64,000 nucleotides of DNA from Caldicellulosiruptor hydrothermalis 108 (GCF_000166355.1 NC_014652.1:1834928-1898927); one strand, 5' to 3'. Positions 8,411-18,187 are shown, counted from the stretch's first letter. Notes: a model not told the origin generated them from the letters alone. Numbers and translations are program-made.

Positions 8411-11400
8411 TCACTTCCTAAAATGATGATAAGCAAGCTCTAAAAGTCTTTGAGCTATTTCATTTCTCTTGTTGAATATATTTTGACCGGAAGAATTAGA
8501 GATATATACTGCAGTTTCAGTTTTAACTCCATCATGGTTGTTTTCATACATAGCAGGTGATATTTTTTCAAGCAAATGTGAAATTATAAAGAATTTCAAC
8601 TTTCTTTGTTTTGTTGCACTTTCCCAAAAATCAACAGCTTGAACCTCTCTGCTTATTAATTCTACCAAATCTCTTGTTGTGCTAACAAGAAAATCTATTT
8701 CGCTCTCAGAAAGTTCACTTACAGGTTTTTTCCCAAATATTCGGTCTTTTAGCAACCCAAAAAACGGCATTTCTTTCTTAGGGTCAAGCCCATAAGTCTG
8801 TTCTGCTTCTCTCCCTTTTTTCAACTCTTCTCTTAATTTTTCTAATTCAATACATTGAGCATCCCAATTTTCTTTGTATTCTTGAAGTAACCTCTTTAGT
8901 CTATCTGAAAACCTCTCATAAAGTTCTGGGTCTTCTTCCCAATGCTCATCAATATACTCAATTATCGCATGCTGAAGCTCTTGAGCTTTTGCCTTGCTTG
9001 ATTTTTTGTGAAGTTTTTCAAGGAATTTGTCTTCAAAAAGTGGAGTAGGTGGTACTTTGGGATCTATTCCCTGAGAAATCAGGTATTCTTCCACAATTTC
9101 TCTTATTTTATTGCTTGCATCTTTTATACTCAGCTTATCATCTCTGTATCTATTTCGCGCGGATTCTTTTATGAAGGCAAGAATTTTCAAGTCAGTAAGG
9201 TATCTTAGTGCTGCAGGGTCAGGAAGAACCTCGTCCATACAACGGTTAAACCATCTCACAAGAGCTATAAATTCATTTCTGACCTGCTCATCAACAAGAA
9301 TGTCAATACATTCATCTACATTCTGGCGCCAGTTTCTAATGCCATATTTTTCAAAAAACTCTTCAATAAGATTGTGAACATACTTTAGCTCATCAATGCT
9401 TTTTGCTTTGTTCTTTACAACCTGTGAAATTTCATCAATATCTTCATCTGCGTAAATAGCCAGCGCCTCTTTTAAATGTTTCAAAACTCCTACATAATCT
9501 ACAACAAAACCACAAGACTTATTTTTATATACTCTATTCACCCTTGCAATAGCTTGCAGCAAGTTATGTCCTTTAATCACATTATCAAGATACATAACCT
9601 GCTCCACAGGTGCATCAAAACCAGTTATCAGCATATTTTGAACAACCAAAATACCAACATTGCCACTGATACCATTTTCATCCACTTTGTCAAATGGAAG
9701 TTTAAAACTTTTGATTATCCTTTCGTGCTCATTTGGATCAGTATAAGGACGATACTCAGGTGGGTCATTCTGAGCTCCTGAAATAACCACACCAACCTCT
9801 AACTTTTTCAATGTTTCTAAATCTATTTTTGAATTATTTTCTTTTTCCAATTCAGAAATCTTTTCTTTGAGAGCCTCTTCAAGTGCTTTTTTATATCTTA
9901 TTGCAGCAAGACGTGACACTGTAACAACTTGAGCTTTAAATCCATTTGGGAATATATGAGTTATATAGTGCTCTATCATATCTCTGGCTTTGTCGCGGAT
10001 TACCTCTTCAGCTTCAAGATATGCTCTCCATGTGAATCTTCCCATTATCATTCTTTTTGTATCTTTATCAGCGTCTTTGAAAACATCTTCAAACTTTGCA
10101 TTTGCTGCCTCTTCATCGGTAAGCTCTGCGCTATGGACTCTTCCTTCATATACAATCTCAACAGTCACACCATCTTCAACTGCCTGCTTTATGCTGTACT
10201 TGTCTATGTAATCGCCAAATGTCATCTCGGTCTTTTCTATAGGTGTACCTGTAAATGCTATTTTTGTTGCATTTGGAAGAGCTTTTCTTAAATTTGCACC
10301 CAGCAGCTTGTATTGGGTTCTGTGTGCTTCATCTATCATTATTAGAATATTAGGTGATGTATTGAGGACAGGAAATTCTCCTTTTAATTCCCTCTCTTGA
10401 AATTTATGAACCATAGCCATGACAAGTTCGGGTGTGTCAGTTTTTAAAAGTTCTTTAAGCTCCTGAATGCTTCTTGCTAAATTAACAGTAAATCCAACAC
10501 TTCTTGATGTTTCATTTAACTGCTTTTCAAGATCTCTTCTATCTGTGACAAAAACAACTTTGTAGTTTCCAAACTCAGGATTGTGATAAAGCTCTCGAAC
10601 CATAAACATCATTGTCAAAGATTTACCGGAGCCTTGTGTATGCCAAACAATTCCTCCTCTTTCGGTTGGTGTTTTGCCCTCTTTTAACCTTTTTATCATC
10701 TTCTTTACTGCTCTAAATTGCTGATATCTTGCAACAACCTTTATCATTTTGCTCTTTGGATCTTCTTTAAAGATGGTGAATGTGTGAAGCAGATCAAGAA
10801 GGTTTTCTTTTGAAAGCATCCCATGAATTAAAACCTGCTGGCTTGTCACATTTCCATGTGGATTTACGCTTGACAGCGAAAAAGGATAAGGGTCTTTCCA
10901 CTCAACAAAGTGCTCATACTCTGAGGTTATTGTGCCATACTTTGCAACCTGATTCGAGGTAGCAACCATAAAGAGGTTATACCAGAAAAGCTTTTCATTT
11001 CCCTCAATTGTGCCACGTCTGTTACAATAGCGCATAAGCTGAGTAATTGCTTCAGAAATTGGGTCAGCAACTGCTGGAGATTTGCACTCAACCACTACAA
11101 GAGGCAAACCATTTACAAAAAGAACTATATCGGGAACAATATGTTTTTCAGTCCCCGTTATATTCACTTTAAACTGTGATATAGCAATGAATGAATTATT
11201 GTCCGGATTTTTAAAATCAATAAACTTAACAGTTGGGCTTTTTTCTCCTGTTTTTCTATTTTCAGAAACTGAGGTGTTCTCTAAAAGCAAGTCGTGGATT
11301 TCTTTATTTGCCTCTAAAAGAGAGTTTGACTGTGGTGTTGTAATTCTTCGAACAACTTCACTTATTTGGTCATCTTCTATCCATGGGTTTATTCTCTTTA

Positions 11401-11620
11401 AAGACTCCCTTAAAACTCCCTCAAGGATTACTTCTTTAAAGCTTTCTCTAAATTTTTGGCTTTCACCATATTCAGCTTCTAATGAAGAAGTGAACGATAT
11501 TATTTCTTTTGTATCCTCAGGGTTATCTTTGTTTTGTCTATAAATCTTCCATCCAAGCCTTTGAAGCTGAAAGAGGAATGGATTTTCAACATAATGTTCT
11601 TCATCCAATTTAGTTACCAT
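8411..11620 (-). CDS. hsdR: type I restriction enzyme R subunit (HsdR)
   Basis: The ATP-dependent DNA translocase/endonuclease subunit, about 1069 residues. The N-terminal PD-(D/E)xK nuclease domain has PDIVLFVNGLPLVVVECKSP around residues 165-185. SF2 motor motifs follow: Walker A HTQGSGKS near 335, IDEAHRTQ (DEAH box) near 415, AFTGTP near 440, and motif VI-type QAIARVNRVYKNK near 690. No frameshift is visible. The ATG at 11620 has an excellent GAGGAGG site and lies inside the 3' end of hsdS. Restriction by type I enzymes needs HsdM and HsdS, and hsdM is broken here, so this intact gene may have no working complex unless HsdM is supplied from elsewhere. Confidence 0.93.
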   Translation of the reverse strand: MVTKLDEEHYVENPFLFQLQRLGWKIYRQNKDNPEDTKEIISFTSSLEAEYGESQKFRESFKEVILEGVLRESLKRINPWIEDDQISEVVRRITTPQSNSLLEANKEIHDLLLENTSVSENRKTGEKSPTVKFIDFKNPDNNSFIAISQFKVNITGTEKHIVPDIVLFVNGLPLVVVECKSPAVADPISEAITQLMRYCNRRGTIEGNEKLFWYNLFMVATSNQVAKYGTITSEYEHFVEWKDPYPFSLSSVNPHGNVTSQQVLIHGMLSKENLLDLLHTFTIFKEDPKSKMIKVVARYQQFRAVKKMIKRLKEGKTPTERGGIVWHTQGSGKSLTMMFMVRELYHNPEFGNYKVVFVTDRRDLEKQLNETSRSVGFTVNLARSIQELKELLKTDTPELVMAMVHKFQERELKGEFPVLNTSPNILIMIDEAHRTQYKLLGANLRKALPNATKIAFTGTPIEKTEMTFGDYIDKYSIKQAVEDGVTVEIVYEGRVHSAELTDEEAANAKFEDVFKDADKDTKRMIMGRFTWRAYLEAEEVIRDKARDMIEHYITHIFPNGFKAQVVTVSRLAAIRYKKALEEALKEKISELEKENNSKIDLETLKKLEVGVVISGAQNDPPEYRPYTDPNEHERIIKSFKLPFDKVDENGISGNVGILVVQNMLITGFDAPVEQVMYLDNVIKGHNLLQAIARVNRVYKNKSCGFVVDYVGVLKHLKEALAIYADEDIDEISQVVKNKAKSIDELKYVHNLIEEFFEKYGIRNWRQNVDECIDILVDEQVRNEFIALVRWFNRCMDEVLPDPAALRYLTDLKILAFIKESARNRYRDDKLSIKDASNKIREIVEEYLISQGIDPKVPPTPLFEDKFLEKLHKKSSKAKAQELQHAIIEYIDEHWEEDPELYERFSDRLKRLLQEYKENWDAQCIELEKLREELKKGREAEQTYGLDPKKEMPFFGLLKDRIFGKKPVSELSESEIDFLVSTTRDLVELISREVQAVDFWESATKQRKLKFFIISHLLEKISPAMYENNHDGVKTETAVYISNSSGQNIFNKRNEIAQRLLELAYHHFRK

Positions 11621-12911
11621 CTTTATTTTCCTCCTCAATAAGATGGTTTACTCTAACTTTGCCTGTTAGCAAATCTTCCATTAAGCCTTTTTTGATTCTT
11701 TCAAGTTTTTCCTTATAGGCTCGCTCTTTTTCTATGGCTTCATCTATTTGAGATAAAATTGAAGCTATGCGTTGTTGTTCGGGGATGGGGGGAATAAAGA
11801 TTACTAAACTTTTAATATCTTTTAATACAATTCTCTTTAATACACTTCCACCTATTAAGATATCAATTTGTTTTTTAATCTGTTCTGTCTCCAAAGAATA
11901 TTTGAGATAATATGAATCTAAACAATTTGAAGGACGTATAATAGCAATAGAAGACAATAACACCACATTTCTTTCCCCACTGAAAACAAGAGTAATTCCA
12001 ACTGTCCCATCTTTTGTAAATAATACATCTCCGTATTTTGGATTGCATTTATTAGAAACTAATTTCTTGTAATCTTTTGGTGAGATTTTTTTACATGTTT
12101 CAAACTCAATTTTCCCATTAATTATGTTCTCAATATTTACTATATAATATTCACTATTTTCAACCGGTTGTGGTGAATAGTGAGAACCATCTGTTATCAT
12201 AATAGTTATCTCACGGTGATCTAATTTACAAATTTTCCACTCTTCAGGAATCCTACCAAGCGGTGAATCCTTGAATTTATCAATATTCTCATCTCTCAAC
12301 CTCCACCTCTCACTTTCACCTTCACCCTCACTCACCACTCCTTTAGTAAGCAAATCTTGCATCAAACCTTGCTTTATGCGTTTGTACTTTTCTATAATAG
12401 CGTCAGTTTTTTCAATTGCATTATCAATTGTCTCAAGTATTTCAGCGATTTTGCGTTGTTCGGGGAGAGGGGGGAGAAGTAATAAGAGATTTTCAAACAT
12501 GGGGAGTCTTAAAGATTTTACTGTCGTACCAACTGCCCAGTTAGCTAAAATTCTGTTGAACTTATGCATTGCATAAAACAGGTATTCCCCACTTAATACA
12601 CTTGAAAAATCAAAAATGGCATAAGCTCTTTGATGCAGGTCAAACTTCCCACAATAATATTTAGGCAAAAATTCCGTCCCTTCTCCCGGAACAATTACGG
12701 CTTCTTTATCAAATAAATACCTGTTGCTTCTTTTTATCTCTCCAGACCGATCAAAAAATAAATAATCGCCTGTCTCTGCGGCATCCTGCACATTACTGTT
12801 TCCTGTCTTAATTTTTGCAATATCCCCCAATCTTACCACTTCCCACTCTTCTGGAATCCTTCCAAGCGGTGAGTCTTTGAATTTATAATTTTTTCTACTC
12901 ATGCCATCCAT
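11610..12911 (-). CDS. hsdS: type I restriction enzyme specificity subunit (HsdS)
   Basis: The DNA-recognition subunit, 433 residues, built from two tandem half-subunits. Each opens with KFKDSPLGRIPEEW (residues ~10 and ~212), continues with a variable target-recognition domain, and ends with a conserved helix (LPEQRKIAEIL / IPEQQRIASIL, then KRIKQGLMQDLL / ERIKKGLMEDLL). The two target domains differ, so the predicted site is bipartite and asymmetric; the sequence recognised cannot be read from the protein. It overlaps the hsdR start. There are 114 bases between it and the hsdM fragment upstream, including three short ATCGCC repeats. Confidence 0.93.
   Translation of the reverse strand: MDGMSRKNYKFKDSPLGRIPEEWEVVRLGDIAKIKTGNSNVQDAAETGDYLFFDRSGEIKRSNRYLFDKEAVIVPGEGTEFLPKYYCGKFDLHQRAYAIFDFSSVLSGEYLFYAMHKFNRILANWAVGTTVKSLRLPMFENLLLLLPPLPEQRKIAEILETIDNAIEKTDAIIEKYKRIKQGLMQDLLTKGVVSEGEGESERWRLRDENIDKFKDSPLGRIPEEWKICKLDHREITIMITDGSHYSPQPVENSEYYIVNIENIINGKIEFETCKKISPKDYKKLVSNKCNPKYGDVLFTKDGTVGITLVFSGERNVVLLSSIAIIRPSNCLDSYYLKYSLETEQIKKQIDILIGGSVLKRIVLKDIKSLVIFIPPIPEQQRIASILSQIDEAIEKERAYKEKLERIKKGLMEDLLTGKVRVNHLIEEENKDGN
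12236..12886 (-). repeat. direct repeat inside hsdS (two 45-base copies)
   Basis: Copies at 12236-12280 and 12842-12886 are about 90% identical at the DNA level and encode the KFKDSPLGRIPEEW segment that opens each half of HsdS. Recombination between such repeats is a known way for hsdS genes to lose or exchange a target-recognition domain. Confidence 0.85.
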
Positions 12912-13025
12912 TTCTCATCAATCCCCTTGTTGAATAATCTTTCCTACAAATATACTTATTGTAATCGCCCTAATCGCCAACTAAATTCCAACAAATCGCC
13001 AACTTATAAGCAATATGTTTGGTGT

Positions 13026-14276
13026 TTAGACTCTCTCATAGTATCCAAGTTCCTCCAAAAATTTATTTAACCTACTGACTTCCTGCTCTCGTTCCTTTAA
13101 AAGATGTTCAAGAGACACATGATATTTATCCCAAAGCTTTTCAAAAATCTTTATCAGTTCTTTCTTCTCTGCATTTAAATACTTGTCAAGTTGATTGCTA
13201 ATTAATTCAAAGAACTTTTCGAGTAATAGCTCTTTTGCTTCTTCTTCAGTAATAGATTCAATCTTTTCATCTATCTTATTTTCAATTTCCTTTTGCTTTC
13301 TGCTTATCTCACTTCTCACCTTTTTAATTTCCTTTTCTTTTTGAACAATATTTTCTAACAAATCTTCCCATTTTTTTGCTTCTCTTCTTGCAGCCTCGCT
13401 GTCTTTTGATCTTAAATCTTTAACCAAGTCCTTCAAAAACTCTTTGACTTTGCTTGCAGTCTTATCTCCCTGCTGCTCTTCATCCCAATCTTCAACTTCT
13501 TCTAAAAGCTCACTTAAATCTGCTTCGAGTTCTGCAAGCGCACTTTCAAGTTCTTCCATTTCTTCTACATCTTCTTTAAAATACCTTTCCTTAATCCTTT
13601 CTCTTTCAACCAAATTCCTATTCCAACCAGCAGAAACTATACTTTTGAAATCATAAACAAGCTCTTCCCACCAATTTGCAAATATGCCCGCTATTTTGAA
13701 CTCATCAAATGTTCCAATTGGCAATAAGCTATCTTTCAATTTTTCCAAAGCTTCATTTCTAAACTTCCAAAGATTGTTTTTGCCGTAAAACTGTTCAATT
13801 TCAGTCCTTACAAACTGCCACCACTCCAAAAGTTTTTCTTTGTGTTTTTCTATTGTAACTTTCACTTCAGTGCAATTATCAATCAGTTCCCTAATTTGAT
13901 TTCTGTCAGTAATGTCCTTTTTAAACTCCAAATAATTTTCACTCTTCTCTGCCAGCAAAATATCATAGCTCAAGTTAAATTTCCTCAACTGTTTTTCATA
14001 CAGCAATACTTCTTTCTTTGGTACACCACCAAAAAGATGTGCACGAACATCTTCGATTTCAGGATCTGGAGAATTGTCCACATAACGCCTAATATTCAGA
14101 TTAAAATCGTTTTCTTCTATCTCCTTTATATCAACCAACCTGGAGTATTTAGGTATCTCTTTCTTTTCATCAAACACTGTGACTATTTTTTCTATGTCCT
14201 CTGGTCTCAAGAAATTCCGATTTCTACTTTCTCTATACTCTCTATCAGCGTTAATAAACAAGATCTTATTCATCAT
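13026..14276 (-). pseudogene. hsdM: type I methyltransferase HsdM, C-terminal fragment
   Basis: This 416-codon reading frame begins ([14 protein letters not shown]) at what is normally the interior of HsdM, just after the catalytic domain, and continues with the FLRPEDIEKIV segment and a long acidic and lysine-rich coiled coil (residues ~220-370) typical of the large class of HsdM C-termini that bind HsdS. Its 'start' overlaps the end of the N-terminal fragment by 11 bases in another frame. It has no SAM-binding or NPPF motif of its own. Compared with the family, about 160-170 residues are missing at the junction. Confidence 0.85.
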
Positions 14277-15063
14277 TAATGCCGTGCAAAATCATATTCA
14301 TTTTGCATATAGACCATGTCAATCCATTAAGTTCTTGACCATAAAGTGCTAAGTTTCTTGGGTTTTGTCCTTGTTCCTCAACGTAGTGGAATGCCTCAAT
14401 CAAGAAACCACCAGAGCCCACAGTTGGGTCATAAATCGACATACCCTCACGGGGCTTAACCAACCTTACCATCAATTTTTTAACATGTGATGGTGTATAA
14501 AATTCTCCTCCTTTTTTACCAGCTGAATCGGCAAATTCCTTTAGCAAATACTCATAAGCAGCACCAAGTAGATCAGGAAATTCAAAGTTTGAAGGTGTTA
14601 GTTTATACTTGTTGAAATGGTTAATAAGGTCAATAAGTTGCTGATCTTTGAGTCGGGTTTTTCCCTTTACTGCATTAAAATCTATATGTTTCAAAACACC
14701 ATCAAGCTCTGGATTTGCTTCCTCTAAAGCGCTCAGAGCTTTATTTAGCTGATTTCCAACATCTTCTTTTAACTTTAAAATATTTTCCCATCTTGCCTTT
14801 TCAGGGACAAAAAAGGCATCACCATAAGAGCTTGGATCTTCTAATAGTTCATGTATTTGTTTTTCAGAAAATCCCATAGCTTTAAATCTATCTTTTAACT
14901 CCTGTCTTTTTTCTTCTAAAACATCCGAGGTATATTTTAGAAAAAACATACCAAAAATATATTCTTTATACTCAGAGGCATCCATCTTACCTCTGAGTAT
15001 ATCAGCTGCTTTGAAAAGATGTGTTTCTAACTGTCTTAAGGTTATTCTGTCGCCAGCTAAATC
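14266..15063 (-). pseudogene. hsdM: type I methyltransferase HsdM, N-terminal fragment
   Basis: Encodes the HsdM N-terminal helical domain ([29 protein letters not shown]) and the first part of the N6-adenine methyltransferase fold with SAM motif I ([11 protein letters not shown]). It stops at [10 protein letters not shown] just before the region that should hold the NPPF motif. Homology extends upstream of the first ATG (14985) to about 15063, but no ATG, GTG or TTG occurs in frame between there and an in-frame TAA. A GGAGGGG site followed by TTG is present one frame off, as if one base had been lost. Both lesions suggest a decayed gene. Confidence 0.85.
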
Positions 15064-15103
15064 AACCCCTCCGATTAAACTTTATTGACACAACAAATTT
15101 TTC

Positions 15104-15132
15104 ATTATAATCATTTTATTCTTTGTTATCCA
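15104..15132 (-). promoter_or_regulatory. probable hsd operon promoter
   Basis: On the minus strand a perfect TATAAT (15104-15109) lies 17 bases from a weak TGGATA (15127-15132), about 40 bases before the hsdM homology begins. Confidence 0.45.
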
Positions 15133-15219
15133 TTTTACCAATTACCAAATTATTTTTCAATCAATTCAATCTGTGAGAATTCCCAATTTATATAACTTTG
15201 AATTTGGTATACATAGAAA

Positions 15220-16251
15220 TCACTTCACCCTCTTTAGCCTCTTATTTTCTATAACTCCAGGAATTCTTCCTCTTTTTGCAATAGGTTTGCCGTCAACCTC
15301 TTTTACATCCATCGTCATATCAATCGGTGATGCAGAAGAGATATAGCTTCCAACACCAAAAGCATCTGCTCCCGCTTCTGAAAGTATTTTTATTTTTTCA
15401 GGATCAAGTCCGCCGGACACAAAAATTTTGACATGCTCAAATCCTTCTAAATCAAGCCTTTTTCTTACCTCATAGACAAGCTCAGGTGTAACCCCGCCTC
15501 TTTCACTTGGCGTGTCAAGTCTTATGCCATACAACTTTTCTTTTAGCACTTTTGCAACATCTAAAGCTTCTTGAGCTTCGTCCTTAAAAGTATCAACAAG
15601 AATGATACGTGGTGAATCTTCAGGTATTACCTTATCGTACGCAATCGCAACCTCCTCTGTAGAACCTACAATCAATATTGCGGCATGAGGAATTGTGCCA
15701 GATGCTGAAATTCCCAATATCTTTGCTGCCAATATGCAGCTTACCCCATCAGCGCCGCCCACTTTCGCCGCCCTTTCCATTACAGGCGCAACAGATGGGT
15801 GTATATGCCTTGCACCAAAACATAAAATGGGCTTTTGTCCCGCTGCCTCTTTGCATCTTCTGGCTGCTGTTGCCCATGCTGATGAACTTGCAAGTATACC
15901 AAGAATAGGTGTTTCATAAATTCCAAAGTCTACATATCTTCCTTCAATTCTCATTACAACCTCTTTTGCAGAAAAGTTTTCCCCTTCTTCAAGAGAATAC
16001 ACCTTGCAATCAACATCTTTTAAAAGATTTAAAACTTCTGGAAGACCACAAAATATCCCTTCTCTTCTTGCAAAAATTTCAGCTTTAACATAGGCATCCT
16101 CTCTTTTAAGGTACCTCAAAACCTCAAGTGTTTTTATGAAGTATATATCTGTAGTCAAACCCATTTTAATCTCTTCATGTTGGGCAGAAAAAAATAATCT
16201 TTCATTTTCGATTTTGAATTTTTCCACATCATCAAGTCTACTAATCCTCAT
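15220..16251 (-). CDS. pncB: nicotinate phosphoribosyltransferase
   Basis: Joins nicotinate to PRPP to make nicotinate mononucleotide for NAD salvage. The 343 residues match the shorter Firmicutes/Thermotoga type. The AFGVGSYISS phosphate-binding segment near residue 305, FVSGGLDPEKI near 275, and the FGARHIHPSVAP and SERGGVTPELV stretches are characteristic of the family. The next gene on this strand upstream is the ECF transporter ATPase, 50 bases away, and it may share that transcript. There is no sequence link to the restriction island that follows. Confidence 0.85.
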   Translation of the reverse strand: MRISRLDDVEKFKIENERLFFSAQHEEIKMGLTTDIYFIKTLEVLRYLKREDAYVKAEIFARREGIFCGLPEVLNLLKDVDCKVYSLEEGENFSAKEVVMRIEGRYVDFGIYETPILGILASSSAWATAARRCKEAAGQKPILCFGARHIHPSVAPVMERAAKVGGADGVSCILAAKILGISASGTIPHAAILIVGSTEEVAIAYDKVIPEDSPRIILVDTFKDEAQEALDVAKVLKEKLYGIRLDTPSERGGVTPELVYEVRKRLDLEGFEHVKIFVSGGLDPEKIKILSEAGADAFGVGSYISSASPIDMTMDVKEVDGKPIAKRGRIPGVIENKRLKRVK

Positions 16252-16301
16252 ATGGTCTGCTCACTTCCTTTAAAAATTTTTGTTTTAGTAGCCCTAACAT
16301 C

Positions 16302-17051
16302 TCAAACCTCAAATTCTTCATCTATGACCTCAGCTTCAATCAAAAGATTTTTATCCTCTAAAATCTCTTTTGTAGTGCCAATCTTCAGTATTCTGTGGTC
16401 TGGTGAAAGCAAAATTGTATAGTCAGCCAAGCGAAAAAGCAAGTCAAAGTGGTGCGTAGAAACAATTAGAGTTTTTCCAACATCTTTGAGCTGTTTTAAA
16501 ATCCTTGCAAAAAACCTTATGCTTTTGGGGTCAAGGTCGTTTGTTGGCTCATCAAGTATTAAAACCTCCGGGTTATTTGCAAGTATTGAAGCAAGCGATA
16601 CTCTTTTTTTCTCCCCACCGCTTAAAGTTAGTATATCACTTTCAAGTAAATTATCAATACCTATAAACTTTGCTACCTCCAAAACTCTTTTTTGGATTTT
16701 GCTTTCATCATTCATAAACTGCCTTGGGCCAAAAGCAATCTCATCAAACACAGTAAGATTAAAAAGCTGAAGTTCTGTCTCCTGAAACATATAACCTACC
16801 TTTTTGTAAAATCCGTTTTTGAAAAGCTCATCAAAAGAAGTTTTATCAACTTTTTTATCATAAAAGTAAAGCTCTCCTTCAAAATCAAGTATGATTCCAG
16901 AAAGTATTTTCATTAGCGTAGTTTTTCCACTTCCGTTGCAACCTACAAGCGCATAAGCCTTTCCTTTCTCAATCTCAAAGCTTGCACTATCAAGAATGGT
17001 TTTGTTGTTTACCCTGTATGTTATATCTTTTCCCCTGAACACTGCGCTCAT
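16302..17051 (-). CDS. cbiO: ECF-type cobalt/nickel transporter ATPase (CbiO-like)
   Basis: An ABC ATPase of 249 residues: Walker A GCNGSGKTT (~37), Q-loop with MFQETELQLF (~88), signature LSGGEKKR (~142), Walker B VLILDEPT, and switch histidine in VSTHH. The QETELQLF segment is typical of ECF-transporter ATPases. Its ATG overlaps the end of cbiQ by four bases. It would energise the CbiMNQ membrane complex. Confidence 0.9.
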   Translation of the reverse strand: MSAVFRGKDITYRVNNKTILDSASFEIEKGKAYALVGCNGSGKTTLMKILSGIILDFEGELYFYDKKVDKTSFDELFKNGFYKKVGYMFQETELQLFNLTVFDEIAFGPRQFMNDESKIQKRVLEVAKFIGIDNLLESDILTLSGGEKKRVSLASILANNPEVLILDEPTNDLDPKSIRFFARILKQLKDVGKTLIVSTHHFDLLFRLADYTILLSPDHRILKIGTTKEILEDKNLLIEAEVIDEEFEV

Positions 17052-17839
17052 CTTAAAATCCTCTCCAAAATACTCATAATAATTAATGAAAATACCACCA
17101 AAAGTTCTGAGATAGTGACATCAAATCTATACACAGATTTAATATTCTCAGATGAAAAGCCGCGCGTTTTCATGGAGATATAAGTAACCTCTGAAATATA
17201 CATGGTCTTTTGAGCAAAGGCCTTTATCATAGATTTTACAAAATCTAATCTATTCCTTGATACACCCACCGTCCTTATCTTCTTTGCGAACAAAATATCT
17301 GTAATTGTGTGCAAAAGTACAAAGATATTCCTTATCGTGAGCTCAACAAGCCATATGAATTCTTTCAATCCCCCAAAAAAAGAAAAAGGCTTAAAAAGCC
17401 TGTCAATTCTTGAGTTATATATTACAACCTCACCTGTCATTATAATGATACCTGTCTTTAAAACCTGCAAAATAGCTGGCATAATATTCTTTGTTATTAG
17501 CATATAAGGAATGCTTATGATAAATGTAACAAGCGGCACAAACCCCCAAGATGAAACAATCAATGCCTTGATATCAGCTTTTGATATTGTTGCAGCTACC
17601 AATACAAAAGTAAAAGCAACTGCTAAAAACAAAATACTATCAGAGATACTCACCAGTAAACTAAACCATATTAAAAACAAAAGTTTTGCCCATTCGTCAA
17701 TCCTTGTAAATAAACTTTTGTTTCTTTTGAAAAACCACTGAGAAACTTTCAAGTAACCAGAAAGACTCTTTTCCACATATCCTTCTTTTGCAACTTTGAT
17801 TTCAACGTTATCTTCTTCTCTCAAAAAATCTGGCAGCAC
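17048..17839 (-). CDS. cbiQ: ECF-type cobalt/nickel transporter transmembrane protein (CbiQ-like)
   Basis: The T component, 263 residues, with about five membrane segments and two cytoplasmic coupling motifs (here VSRNRLDFV and MKTRGFSSENI) that contact the ATPase. The reading starts at a GTG with AGGAAG upstream, six bases after the preceding gene. It lies between the PDGLE-domain protein and the ATPase in the standard M-N-Q-O order. Confidence 0.85.
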   Translation of the reverse strand: MLPDFLREEDNVEIKVAKEGYVEKSLSGYLKVSQWFFKRNKSLFTRIDEWAKLLFLIWFSLLVSISDSILFLAVAFTFVLVAATISKADIKALIVSSWGFVPLVTFIISIPYMLITKNIMPAILQVLKTGIIIMTGEVVIYNSRIDRLFKPFSFFGGLKEFIWLVELTIRNIFVLLHTITDILFAKKIRTVGVSRNRLDFVKSMIKAFAQKTMYISEVTYISMKTRGFSSENIKSVYRFDVTISELLVVFSLIIMSILERILR

Positions 17840-17845
17840 TTTATC

Positions 17846-18166
17846 TTACTTCCTTTCAGTCATCAAATGTTTTAATAAGAAAAATATGGCGAATATAACC
17901 CCTATTCCTATAAGTGCTGATAAAATATAGCCAATATACTGGTTGTGAATAAACTTAACTGAATAGCCATCAAAAAGGTCAAATTTATAAACCTCAGCAT
18001 ACTTTTTTAATCCCTCAGGCACAAACCCCAGCATCTTCTTTATTTCTTCCTGAGTCCACTCACCAAACGCCGGGTTTTGCGTCAAAAGCCCAAGCGGGGT
18101 CAAAATAGCAAGGGCAAACAGAATTATTAATATCGTTTTAAAGTTTTTACCAACGCCCTTTTTCAT
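17846..18166 (-). CDS. PDGLE-domain accessory protein of the ECF cobalt/nickel transporter
   Basis: About 106 residues: one membrane segment near the N-terminus, an extracytoplasmic domain of ~50 residues (the QNPAFGEWTQEE stretch, FVPEGLKKYAE), and a second membrane segment near the C-terminus. This topology and its place between cbiM and cbiQ correspond to CbiN/NikN or the PDGLE-domain variant that replaces it. I prefer the ATG at 18166; a GTG at 18178 is also possible. Metal (cobalt or nickel) cannot be told from sequence. Confidence 0.75.
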   Translation of the reverse strand: MKKGVGKNFKTILIILFALAILTPLGLLTQNPAFGEWTQEEIKKMLGFVPEGLKKYAEVYKFDLFDGYSVKFIHNQYIGYILSALIGIGVIFAIFFLLKHLMTERK

Positions 18167-18187
18167 AACATAAACCACCCCTTTAAA

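Noticed and set aside
12961-13006. Three ATCGCC repeats (12964, 12973, 12995) between hsdS and hsdM
   Set aside because: Too short and irregular (spacing 9 and 22) to call an array or operator; could be a remnant of decay.
15084-15109. TTGACA and TATAAT on the plus strand near 15084-15109
   Set aside because: The spacer is only 15 bases and no plus-strand gene follows; the same TATAAT is better read on the minus strand for hsd.
7544-15220. Duplicate of the tRNA-Arg 3' end as an attachment site
   Set aside because: I looked for the T-arm and acceptor sequence again between 14980 and 15220 and did not see it.
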